Shown here: positions 1 through 5,745 of the stretch, one piece after another | How positions within the stretch are numbered: the first letter of the stretch is position 1 | How the letters are laid out: the number at the start of each line of letters is the position of its first letter | Source of the DNA: an uncultured Lentisphaeria bacterium | GTDB taxonomy: Bacteria > Verrucomicrobiota > Lentisphaeria > Victivallales > UBA1829 | Assembly (NCBI GenBank): GCA_905211485.1 | Contig: CAJMAW010000156.1 | Span: 1-6,674, forward strand | Direction of reading: 5' to 3' | DNA: 6,674 nt | Translations under genes and position numbers: made by a program | Notes under the pieces: model-generated | The model's input: the letters and a program-made list of their open reading frames with translations, nothing else | Database searches by the model: none | What the model was told of the DNA's origin: nothing

Positions 1-166
1 CCGCCGTTCCCTTTTCCGCGGCCTCCTCCGCTCGTTCGGAGGCTTCCTCAATGCTGTGCAGAATCACGCTTTCCGAATTCGGAAGCCTCCGGGCAAAACG
101 CGCCCACAGACTCAGAGACCTGCCCCCGCCGGAGGAGGGATTGACCAGAATCAGATATCGTTTCAT
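1..166 (-). CDS. Lipid kinase of the diacylglycerol/sphingosine kinase family (YegS/DgkB-like), N-terminal 55 codons only
   Basis: Partial gene; it runs off the left edge. The minus strand from 166 stays open to base 1 and begins MKRYLILVNPSSGGG, followed by R and a helix. A hydrophobic strand followed by NPxSGGG(R) is the hallmark first motif of the DAGK catalytic domain, the ATP-binding fold shared by bacterial DgkB, YegS and sphingosine kinases. These enzymes phosphorylate a lipid hydroxyl at the inner face of the membrane. The GGDGT motif that should follow lies outside the window, so activity cannot be judged. The ATG overlaps the stop of the radical SAM gene as ATGA (163-166), which indicates translational coupling; a weak GGGGA lies upstream. 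It is at least the fourth gene of the marR-led operon. Family assignment is fairly secure from the motif; the lipid substrate is unknown. Confidence 0.8.
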   Translation of the reverse strand, partial: MKRYLILVNPSSGGGRSLSLWARFARRLPNSESVILHSIEEASERAEEAAEKGTA

Positions 167-1500
167 CGGTAAATCCCCATTTTCTGATAGAGCGGAGTCG
201 GGGTGCCGCTTTGCTTTTTCCATTCCGCGACGAGTTCGCGTGTCTTTTCCCATGGGAGCGGAAGAACAGTCCCGCCGCTTTCCGTCCCCGGGTTCCGGGC
301 ATCTGTTTTTTCTCCTTTTTCAGAAGTTGCTTGCGTATTGTTCCGTTCCTCTGCCAGTTTCTCCGCCGCCGCGGCGATTTCAGGGGCGCGCGTCCGGCAG
401 ATCCATTCGCAGCAGGGGACTGGGAAAGCCTCGCGCATTCTTTCAAAGGCGGTCCTGAATGAGACGTCCTTCAGATTGCCGAAAGAGAGATTGACGAATT
501 CGCATGGCTGAACGTCTCCCGCCGCTCCGATGTAAAAGCGGTCGATTCCGCCTCCGCAGCAGCCGAACATTTCCGGAGATTCCTCAAAAACCTGCGCTGT
601 CAGGATCGGAGAGTGTTTTTCCTTTCCCGAATTGTATCGGATCTGCGCTTCGCAGGCCCGTTTGACGGCTTCGGCGGAAAGAGCGCTTCCCAAATTTCTC
701 CCGAGCCACTCTCCGCTCGGTTTGGGATGGATCAGCTGAACATAATCCGCCTGCCGTTCTCCGGCAAGAGCCATGATTTTTTCAATGCCTCCGGAAAGAA
801 TGGCTTCATCCCCGAGCACGGTATTGAATCCGGTAAGCATGCCTTTCCGGCGGCATTTCTCCAGAAAGCGCAGGGCTTGTTCATGGGAGCCCGGGACTCC
901 GGTGAAGGCGTCGTGTGTTTCCGGGTCGGAGGAGTGGATGGAGCTCATGACGCCCGTCACACCCAGTTCCGCCAAGGCGGAAATTTTTTCGTCCGTTGCG
1001 GAAAACCCGTTTGAATTCACCCAGACTTCCTGTCCGGAAAGTTCCCGGAGAACCGCTTCCAGACGCTCGAATTTCAGCAGCGGCTCTCCTCCTTCGACGG
1101 CCCAGGCGCATACCCCGAAATCCCGGAGTTCGCGGACGCTTTGAAGGAGTCTGTCCAGCGGGAGTTCCTCCGCCGGATCGCAGCGCTGATAGCAGTGCGG
1201 ACAGGCGCAGACGCACGCCTTCGTGATCGAAAGCACCACCGAAACCGGCCGCGGCGGACAGCAGAGAACTTTGTCTTCCATGGCCCTGAAAAACGCGTCC
1301 GAAGGATAGGCCGGCATGTAGAAGTCCAGCTTGTACCTTCCCCCCGGCAGACGGCGCACCTTGTGCCGGAAAAACACCTTCGTGAATTCCGCCGCACGGA
1401 ACAGTGTCCGCGGCGACTTCAGACGCCATGCACAGTCAAGCGAGATCCGGAAATACAATGCCGCTTTCCCTGCTCCCGTCAGAAAATTACTCTTTTTCAT
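163..1500 (-). CDS. Radical SAM enzyme with SPASM-like C-terminal cysteine cluster
   Basis: A 445-residue protein. The cluster-binding motif CVCACPHCY (C96-x3-C100-x2-C103, then Y104) ligates the [4Fe-4S] centre that cleaves S-adenosylmethionine. GGEPL at 137-141 is the conserved SAM-contacting motif. After the partial barrel (about 85-300) there is a cysteine-rich segment with C314, C315, C333 (in GDVQPCEF, followed by FGN) and C363, C364, C368. This resembles a SPASM/twitch auxiliary-cluster domain. The first 80 residues include a basic, amphipathic stretch. The last 70 or so (372-445) form a charged linker and a tail ending in PTPLYQKMGIYR. The ATG at 1500 has AGGTGG seven bases upstream and overlaps the end of the UbiA gene by 14 bp; its stop overlaps the lipid kinase start by 4 bp. 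SPASM proteins often modify peptides, but no precursor peptide is visible and the neighbours point to a lipid substrate. Family certain, reaction unknown. Confidence 0.93.
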   Translation of the reverse strand: MKKSNFLTGAGKAALYFRISLDCAWRLKSPRTLFRAAEFTKVFFRHKVRRLPGGRYKLDFYMPAYPSDAFFRAMEDKVLCCPPRPVSVVLSITKACVCACPHCYQRCDPAEELPLDRLLQSVRELRDFGVCAWAVEGGEPLLKFERLEAVLRELSGQEVWVNSNGFSATDEKISALAELGVTGVMSSIHSSDPETHDAFTGVPGSHEQALRFLEKCRRKGMLTGFNTVLGDEAILSGGIEKIMALAGERQADYVQLIHPKPSGEWLGRNLGSALSAEAVKRACEAQIRYNSGKEKHSPILTAQVFEESPEMFGCCGGGIDRFYIGAAGDVQPCEFVNLSFGNLKDVSFRTAFERMREAFPVPCCEWICRTRAPEIAAAAEKLAEERNNTQATSEKGEKTDARNPGTESGGTVLPLPWEKTRELVAEWKKQSGTPTPLYQKMGIYR

Positions 1501-2803
1501 CTCTGTACCACCTGAAAAGAACTTGAATCATCAGCAGAAAGAGCGGCATCGCCGCCAGAAGCGGAATCTTTTCCGCGTCCGTCTGCGTACCGAGAGCTCC
1601 CAGAAGCAGAATTTGTGCGACGCAGCTCTGGCAATTGGCACAGGTCGCCTCATGCATCTTTCTGTGTTTCAGCAAGATCAGGAGTCGGATTCCCATGAAT
1701 GCCGTCAGGAGAAATGCGCCGGTCACTGCCCATTCCCCCACTCCCATCCTGTACCCGCCCGCGTTCCCCGTTCCCCATGGGAAGAAGATGCCTGACGCCG
1801 CAGAAATCCCGAAAAGCAAAAGGATCATCCCTTCCAGGATCATCCCCCAGAGAAGCGCCTTCCGGTATCCGGAAATCACCTGCACGGACCGGATCCCCGC
1901 CGCGCGGTCTCCTTCCATGTCCTTGAACCCGCTGAAGAAGCACATCATCCCGTGAAGCAGAATGCACAGAAGCCAGACTGCAAGACTCCTCCCGGAGAAG
2001 AACGCATCCGCCACCCCTGCGCCGGCTGCAGCACCGTCTGCCGTTCCTCCTGTAAATCTCCCCGGAACTGCGGAAAATCCAAAAAGATAACACATGGACA
2101 CTGAAAGTCCGTATACCGCACATCCCGCCACTGGAATCCTCTTCATGGAATTGTACAGAAGATTCAGCAGCACTCCTCCTGCCACTGGCAGCAGAGCCCA
2201 GGGCGACGCCAGGGAAACAGCAACCCCGCAAAACAGCATCAGAACCGAGGAAAGCAGCAGCGCCGGAAGCGCCGCCAGACGTCCGTTCACCATCGGACGG
2301 TTCGGCGCATTCACCGCATCCTCCTCCCTGTTCCCGAAATCGTTGAAAATCTGATTCACCCCCCAGGAGAGAAATCCGATCCCCGCCGCAAGGAGGCCCC
2401 GCGGCCCGGGGAAAAAGGAGAAAAGTCTCTCCTCCGTTTCCCCTGGAAGAAGCGCATATGCGGCAAACACTCCGGCCAGCACGGTCGATCCGGTGACAAA
2501 GGCGTAGTAAAGGCGCATCGAGCGGAGATAGTAATAGAGAAAATGCGTCATTTCCCGGAGAACGTTTCCGCCATTGGCGTTCTCCGGAAGGGGATATCCC
2601 GTCTCGAAGATCTTCCCCGTGAGAAGAGCAGTGCCCGGGGGCGAAGACGGCTCTGGCTCCATTCTGTCCTCCCGCCTGTTCTTTCCCCGGATCCCTTTCT
2701 CTCTCCCGGAGAAAATTGCAGCCTGACGGCGCGGAAAGCTGCCGCGGAGCCCTGATCCGGATTTCTTCTCCTCCCCCCGGTAGACGGCGAACGCTTCATT
2801 CAT
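1487..2803 (-). CDS. UbiA-superfamily membrane prenyltransferase with long N-terminus and CxxCxxC loop
   Basis: The protein has 438 residues from the ATG at 2803, against about 290-330 for typical UbiA enzymes. These intramembrane enzymes transfer a prenyl group from a diphosphate to an aromatic or lipid acceptor, using two Mg2+-binding Asp-rich motifs. Motif 1 here is NDFGNREED (154-162) followed by NAPNRPM; the canonical form is NDxxDxxxD, so the middle Asp is Asn158. Motif 2, DMEGD (295-299), is intact. About nine hydrophobic segments span residues 99-431. Between the last ones lies CANCQSC (C388, C391, C394), unusual in this family. A Gly/Ala-rich loop lies at about 248-272. Start choice is uncertain: 2803 overlaps marR by 8 bp and has AAAGGA 10 bases upstream, fitting the packed operon, whereas the ATG at 2662 (391 aa) has a stronger GGGAGGA and removes a basic, low-complexity 47-residue extension. 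The acceptor (quinone precursor, glycerol phosphate, other) cannot be told. Confidence 0.9.
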   Translation of the reverse strand: MNEAFAVYRGEEKKSGSGLRGSFPRRQAAIFSGREKGIRGKNRREDRMEPEPSSPPGTALLTGKIFETGYPLPENANGGNVLREMTHFLYYYLRSMRLYYAFVTGSTVLAGVFAAYALLPGETEERLFSFFPGPRGLLAAGIGFLSWGVNQIFNDFGNREEDAVNAPNRPMVNGRLAALPALLLSSVLMLFCGVAVSLASPWALLPVAGGVLLNLLYNSMKRIPVAGCAVYGLSVSMCYLFGFSAVPGRFTGGTADGAAAGAGVADAFFSGRSLAVWLLCILLHGMMCFFSGFKDMEGDRAAGIRSVQVISGYRKALLWGMILEGMILLLFGISAASGIFFPWGTGNAGGYRMGVGEWAVTGAFLLTAFMGIRLLILLKHRKMHEATCANCQSCVAQILLLGALGTQTDAEKIPLLAAMPLFLLMIQVLFRWYRDEKE

Positions 2804-3254
2804 CTTTTTCAAGTCCTTTCTGAAACCGGACCATGTATCCGGTGATCCTGCTGATTTCATCCGCGCTGAAGACGGACATGATCCGGTGGACGAGTTTCCA
2901 GTACGCGGGTTCGATTTCCTCCAGGAAGTTTTTCCCTTTTTCCGTTAGTTCCAGCCGATAAAAGCGGCGGTCCTGCACTTCCTTCCGGCGCCGGACGAAG
3001 TCGAGTTCCTCCAGCGAGTCGATCAGACTTGTCAGATTGGACTTGTCCACCAGAAGCCGTTCGCTCAGATCCTGCTGCGCCAGAGCCCGTTCCGCGTATT
3101 TCAGCGCCATGAGCACGTTGAACTGCGATTCGGAAACGGCGCGCCCTTTGAAAAAATTCCTCGATTCCCGTTTCAGCAGAACTCCGGACCACCAGATTCC
3201 CATCAGAGCTTCGTGTTCCTTGTCTTCAAAACGGTTGACTGAATTGAATATCAT
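2796..3254 (-). CDS. MarR-family transcriptional regulator
   Basis: A 152-residue protein of normal MarR length. The winged helix-turn-helix occupies about residues 42-110: LAQQDLSERLLVDKSNLTSL contains helix 3 and the start of the recognition helix (about 69-84), and the wing carries DRRFYRLELTEKG (95-107) with the family's conserved D-R pair. The terminal helices (about 8-34 and 113-150) would form the dimer interface. MarR proteins are homodimers that usually repress their own operon and release DNA when a phenolic or other lipophilic ligand, or an oxidant, binds. No cysteine is present, so thiol-based redox sensing of the OhrR type is unlikely. The ATG at 3254 has AAGGAG ten bases upstream. 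It is the first substantial gene of the operon, directly downstream of a promoter overlapped by a large dyad, so autoregulation with control of the UbiA/radical SAM/kinase genes is a natural inference. Confidence 0.93.
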   Translation of the reverse strand: MIFNSVNRFEDKEHEALMGIWWSGVLLKRESRNFFKGRAVSESQFNVLMALKYAERALAQQDLSERLLVDKSNLTSLIDSLEELDFVRRRKEVQDRRFYRLELTEKGKNFLEEIEPAYWKLVHRIMSVFSADEISRITGYMVRFQKGLEKDE

Positions 3255-3295
3255 GTTTCCCTGTCTCCTTCCTGATTGACTGGAATGCGTCTCAT
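3251..3295 (-). CDS. Possible 14-residue leader peptide ahead of marR
   Basis: An ATG at 3295 opens a 14-codon frame (MRRIPVNQEGDRET) whose TGA overlaps the marR ATG as ATGA. The frame lies wholly in the predicted 5' leader of the operon mRNA and spans the marR Shine-Dalgarno site. Ribosomes translating it would cover that site and could re-initiate on marR. Against it, there is no recognisable ribosome-binding site before the ATG, the peptide has no residue bias typical of attenuators, and a frame this short can arise by chance. Confidence 0.25.
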   Translation of the reverse strand: MRRIPVNQEGDRET

Positions 3296-3310
3296 GCTGT
3301 TCTAAGAATA

Positions 3311-3339
3311 ATTATAATACACAACAGTTGTAAAGTCAA
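3311..3339 (-). promoter_or_regulatory. Sigma70-type promoter of the marR operon
   Basis: Read on the minus strand, TTGACT (3339-3334) is followed after exactly 17 bp by TATAAT (3316-3311). The -10 is perfect and the -35 matches five of six consensus bases. Transcription should begin near 3304, giving a leader of about 50 nt before marR. The surrounding DNA is AT-rich, unlike the flanking sequence. Confidence 0.88.
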
Positions 3340-3348
3340 CCGTTGTGT
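3319..3348. promoter_or_regulatory. Probable MarR operator: 30-bp dyad over the promoter
   Basis: ACACAACAGTTG (3319-3330) and CAACCGTTGTGT (3337-3348) are 12-bp inverted arms with one mismatch, separated by TAAAGT. Each arm is itself a small dyad, CAAC-N-GTTG, with centres 15 bp apart, so the site could hold one dimer across the middle or two dimers side by side. It covers the -35 box and nearly all of the spacer up to the -10 box, so bound protein would block RNA polymerase. Assignment to this MarR protein is inferred from position and symmetry. Confidence 0.75.
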
Positions 3349-3603
3349 TTAAAAAATATTTGTTTTTCCTCCCCCGCAATTCTTTCTGAGGCTTTCCCGA
3401 GGCGGAGAAAGGGGGCTGAATGTGGGAAAAAGAGAAAATCGGAGAGAGCTGGGAACGGGAAAATTTCAGGCAAAATCCGTCCGTGATCTCAGGCAAAATG
3501 AGGAAAAGAGCCGCGGAGTGTGTGAGACGGGATCCATCCCTCCTGAAAAAAGAGGAAAAGAAAAATTCCGCTATCCCTCTTTCCCGATTTCCCCAAAACG
3601 GCA
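3349..3603. other. Intergenic stretch with no supported gene
   Basis: No frame here has a ribosome-binding site or protein-like composition. The plus strand is rich in A and G runs. An 11-bp direct repeat, TCAGGCAAAAT, occurs at 3466-3476 and 3489-3499, 23 bp apart. An imperfect stem pairs CTTTCT (3382-3387) with AGAAAG (3406-3411), flanked by C and G runs, but no T-run follows it on either strand, so I do not call a terminator. Confidence 0.5.
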
Positions 3604-3631
3604 TTGATTTTTCCCTCTGTGAAGTTATACT
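3604..3631 (+). promoter_or_regulatory. Candidate sigma70 promoter upstream of the GH16 gene
   Basis: TTGATT (3604-3609) lies 16 bp before TATACT (3626-3631) on the plus strand, a four-of-six and a five-of-six match. A start near 3638 would give a leader of about 320 nt before the GH16 start codon and only about 25 nt before the small frame at 3664. It is the best plus-strand promoter I see in this gap. Confidence 0.45.
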
Positions 3632-3663
3632 TTCAGAAAGCGGGATCCGGAAAGAGCGAAAAC

Positions 3664-3729
3664 ATGGAAAAATTTCCATTCTTTTTTCTCTTTTCCTGTT
3701 CCACTTCCTGTTCTGTTCCTGCCGGATAG
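3664..3729 (+). CDS. Possible 21-residue hydrophobic peptide, signal-peptide-like
   Basis: An ATG at 3664, about 25 nt below the candidate promoter, opens a 21-codon frame ending in TAG. The product begins MEKFPFFFLFSCSTSC: one charged pair, a Phe/Leu core and then Ser/Cys, the profile of a short secretion signal, with LFSC a poor lipobox. The upstream GGAAAGAG is only a partial ribosome-binding site. The frame differs from that of the GH16 gene 230 bp downstream, with stops between. It may be a regulatory small frame, a remnant of a lost secretion signal, or chance. The first 16 bp form an inverted repeat (ATGGAAA, AA, TTTCCAT). Confidence 0.25.
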   Translation: MEKFPFFFLFSCSTSCSVPAG

Positions 3730-3786
3730 AGAAAGTCCGCTGCCTTCCGCGCCGGAATTGAACTTGAAGCCTTGGATGCTTTTCCT

Positions 3787-3841
3787 TTTCCCGGGGGCTG
3801 GGGAGGGAGGAGGTGCCGCCCCGTCCTTCCCTCCCGGGAAA
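3787..3841. other. GC-rich inverted repeat in the GH16 leader
   Basis: TTTCCCGGG (3787-3795) pairs perfectly with CCCGGGAAA (3833-3841). The interior offers further pairing between a GGGAGGGAGGA tract and a TCCTTCCCTCCC tract, so the transcript could form a strong hairpin of about 55 nt. No T-run follows on either strand, so it is not an ordinary intrinsic terminator. It may modulate or stabilise the long leader mRNA, but no known riboswitch class is recognisable. Confidence 0.45.
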
Positions 3842-3959
3842 GCGGGGAACAGGATCAATATCCGCAGGGGACGGATCTGGGATCCCGTCATGATACGGAA
3901 GGAAAACAGGAGCTCACGAGTCCAGAAAAGCAGCGGAAGAAGAAAGCGGCGCAGATCCA

Positions 3960-4778
3960 TTGAAATCGGGAACAAACAGGACAAGCTGGGATAAACCAGG
4001 CTGGGAACTGACCTTTCATGACGAATTCGACCGTCCTCAGCTGAACGACATCTACTGGTACCCCGCCTATCGTTCCGGGCGTGTGGAATACCTCAAGCGC
4101 TGCGGACTTCCTCAGCGCTGGGTGGATCACAATGCTCATTACGTGATCGAAGACAGCCTTCTGAAACTGCGTATTTCCGAGACACTTCCGTTCCGTCCGG
4201 AAAAGAGCCATCAGTGCGTCAGCTGTGTCACGACCTCGGACCACCGGATCGGCGCCACCCCGGATCAGTACAGCATTCTGGAAAAATTTTCCCAGAAATA
4301 CGGTCTTTTTGAGGTCCGCTGCCGGATCCCGCGCGGAGAAGGTCTCCTGAGCGCCTTCTGGCTTCACCAGGTTGATCCCGCCAAACAGGAATACACCATT
4401 GACGGCAGAAGGAAAACCGTCGGTGAAGGCGTTGTCGAAATCGACATTTTCGAGCAGCAGGGCCGTTACATTTCCGATACCGGGAGCCGGGTGGATCTGA
4501 ATGTCCATTTCACCGAAGACGCCCATTACCTCCATCCCCTTCCCGCCGATGTTTCCGGAGACTTCCATGTCTGGGCCATGGAATGGGAGGAAGGCTGTAT
4601 CCGATGGTTTTTCGACGGCGAAGTCATGAAAATCTGGAAGGGGCCCACCCCGCAGGAAAAAATGTTCATTCTGCTCGCTCTCTTCCAGTATTCCGGCTGG
4701 ATCGGGAATGTGGATCCGGATCTCGCCTATCCGAAGGATTTTGAAATTGATTATGTCAGAGTGTACCGCAAACTCTGA
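3960..4778 (+). CDS. Glycoside hydrolase family 16 (beta-glucanase/laminarinase-like), no signal peptide
   Basis: A 272-residue protein that is essentially one GH16 jelly-roll domain. GWELTFHDEFD (14-24) is the first core strand. YGLFEVRCRIPRGEG (114-128) followed by AFWL matches the family's conserved central segment. The catalytic motif is EIDIFE (160-165), the ExDxxE form, with E160 as nucleophile and E165 as acid/base by family analogy. FHVWAMEWE (202-210) with FFDGE and the closing FEIDYVRVYR are also typical. Family members cleave beta-1,3 or beta-1,3-1,4 glucans, agar, carrageenan or related glycans; the specificity cannot be read here. Two oddities: the only in-frame start ahead of the domain is TTG at 3960 without a good ribosome-binding site (the frame closes upstream at a TGA, 3891-3893), and no secretion signal precedes the domain although these enzymes are normally exported. 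The gene stands alone, convergent with the next one. Confidence 0.92.
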   Translation: MKSGTNRTSWDKPGWELTFHDEFDRPQLNDIYWYPAYRSGRVEYLKRCGLPQRWVDHNAHYVIEDSLLKLRISETLPFRPEKSHQCVSCVTTSDHRIGATPDQYSILEKFSQKYGLFEVRCRIPRGEGLLSAFWLHQVDPAKQEYTIDGRRKTVGEGVVEIDIFEQQGRYISDTGSRVDLNVHFTEDAHYLHPLPADVSGDFHVWAMEWEEGCIRWFFDGEVMKIWKGPTPQEKMFILLALFQYSGWIGNVDPDLAYPKDFEIDYVRVYRKL

Positions 4779-4811
4779 CAGGCTGTCTCCGCGTGCGTAA
4801 AAAACGGCTTT

Positions 4812-4857
4812 CCCCCTTCCTCATCCGTGGATAGACAAAACGGCGGAAAGAAGGGGG
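4812..4857. other. Long imperfect stem between convergent genes, possible terminator region
   Basis: CCCCCTTC (4812-4819) is complementary to GAAGGGGG (4850-4857), and an inner CCG/CGG pairing is possible, with a long unpaired interior. Read on the minus strand it is followed a few bases later by TTTTTT (complement of 4799-4804), which could serve the 4903-5715 gene. The T-run is not adjacent to the stem, so I hold this only as a candidate. For the GH16 gene on the plus strand no T-run follows. Confidence 0.3.
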
Positions 4858-4902
4858 CAGGTCAGTTGGACCGGGGGGAAGAAAGGGGGGCGTCTTCTGT
4901 TT

Positions 4903-5715
4903 TCAGCGGAACGTGGTCGTCCCGTAATGCCAGTCGAGATAGTCCTTCAGAACCTTCACCGTTGCGCGGTGGGAGGGGAGGGAAAGCCAGCCGTTCTGGA
5001 GAAGACACCAGGAGTCGATGTGCCCCTGCCTGAGTTCCGCCCCGATGCGTTCGCACTGGATGTTCATGAGTTCGGGATCCATGGGGGGCTGTTCGTTGTC
5101 GCAGAAACCGTAATGATGAATGAAGAGGCCCTGCATGATGGGTTTGCAATAGAGTTTCCGGAATCGGGCGATTTCGTCCAGGTAGGAGGCTTCCCAGAAG
5201 TCGCGGGTCGAATGCCAGACCCAGAGATTGAGGACGTCGAAATAATCCAGATAGGGAAGAAGATCCTCTTTCGGCTGTCTGGTGTACCGGACAACGTAGA
5301 GTTTCAGCGCGGGATTGTGTTTTTTGAGCGCCTGTTGAACGGCTTTGAGTTCTTCCGGAGGCATGCCGGCGCTGGGACCTTTGTAATAGTCCCCGACTTC
5401 GTCCAGAAAATCGTCTATAATCGCGCCTTCCACATTGGGATGACGCAGAGAAAAGTCACTGACCCTTTCAGCCGCCTCCAGATAATGCCCGTGTTCGAGC
5501 CCGCAGACGACTTTCCGGCAATTTTTCAAATACCCGAACAGATTGTCATTCAGACTTTCCATCGAGTGCGTGGAGTTCATGAAAACGGCGTTCTCCGCCC
5601 CGAAATAGGTGCAGGCCGTCTCCAGACTGCAGAATGTTTGAAAAGGAACGAACGGGACTCTCCCGGGAATTTGATCCGCCACATATCCCCAGACCCAAAG
5701 ATTCCGGTTTGCCAT
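4903..5715 (-). CDS. Conserved-looking hypothetical protein, probable TIM-barrel / glycosidase-like fold
   Basis: A 270-residue protein whose family I do not recognise. The ATG at 5715 has an excellent AGGAGG eight bases upstream; the longer open frame (to 5979) is not needed. No signal peptide or membrane segment is visible. Hydrophobic strands recur at barrel-like intervals: LWVWGYV (6-12), AVFMN (43-47), KVVCGLEH (68-75), VEGAIIDDFLDE (95-106), LKLYVVRY (138-145), FDVLNLWVWHS (159-169), KPIMQGLFIHHY (191-202) and IDSWCLLQNGW (233-243). Acidic, His and Trp residues at their C-terminal ends (E73, H74, D101, D102, D105, E106, W167, H168, H200, H201) are where a TIM barrel would carry its active site, so a sugar-acting enzyme or sugar-binding protein is possible. 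It is convergent with the GH16 gene. Confidence is high for a real gene, low for function. Confidence 0.85.
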   Translation of the reverse strand: MANRNLWVWGYVADQIPGRVPFVPFQTFCSLETACTYFGAENAVFMNSTHSMESLNDNLFGYLKNCRKVVCGLEHGHYLEAAERVSDFSLRHPNVEGAIIDDFLDEVGDYYKGPSAGMPPEELKAVQQALKKHNPALKLYVVRYTRQPKEDLLPYLDYFDVLNLWVWHSTRDFWEASYLDEIARFRKLYCKPIMQGLFIHHYGFCDNEQPPMDPELMNIQCERIGAELRQGHIDSWCLLQNGWLSLPSHRATVKVLKDYLDWHYGTTTFR

Positions 5716-5745
5716 CTGTTTCCCCTCCTTGTTTTTCCTTGATAT

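Noticed and set aside
1650..2231. A 193-codon minus-strand frame inside the UbiA gene.
   Set aside because: Out of frame with a gene carrying clear UbiA motifs; the product is Arg/Gly/Ser-rich and has no start signals.
3382..3411. A stem considered as an intrinsic terminator between the marR promoter and the GH16 region.
   Set aside because: No T-run follows the stem on either strand, and no gene ends nearby.
3466..3499. An 11-bp direct repeat (TCAGGCAAAAT) with 23-bp period, considered as a CRISPR-like or attachment-site repeat.
   Set aside because: Only two short copies, no associated genes, and a purine-rich background that makes such matches likely.
3758..3994. A plus-strand frame with TTG start and hydrophobic beginning (MNLKPWMLFLFPG), considered as a signal peptide for the GH16 protein.
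   Set aside because: It is in a different frame from GH16, continues as a very basic peptide past the GH16 start, and lacks a ribosome-binding site.
3888..4568. A 226-codon minus-strand frame opposite the GH16 gene.
   Set aside because: The GH16 frame carries unmistakable family motifs; this frame is its shadow.
4927..5742. A 271-codon open frame on the plus strand opposite the 4903-5715 gene.
   Set aside because: It mirrors a gene with a strong ribosome-binding site. Its product has no coherent motif and its start lacks a Shine-Dalgarno sequence.
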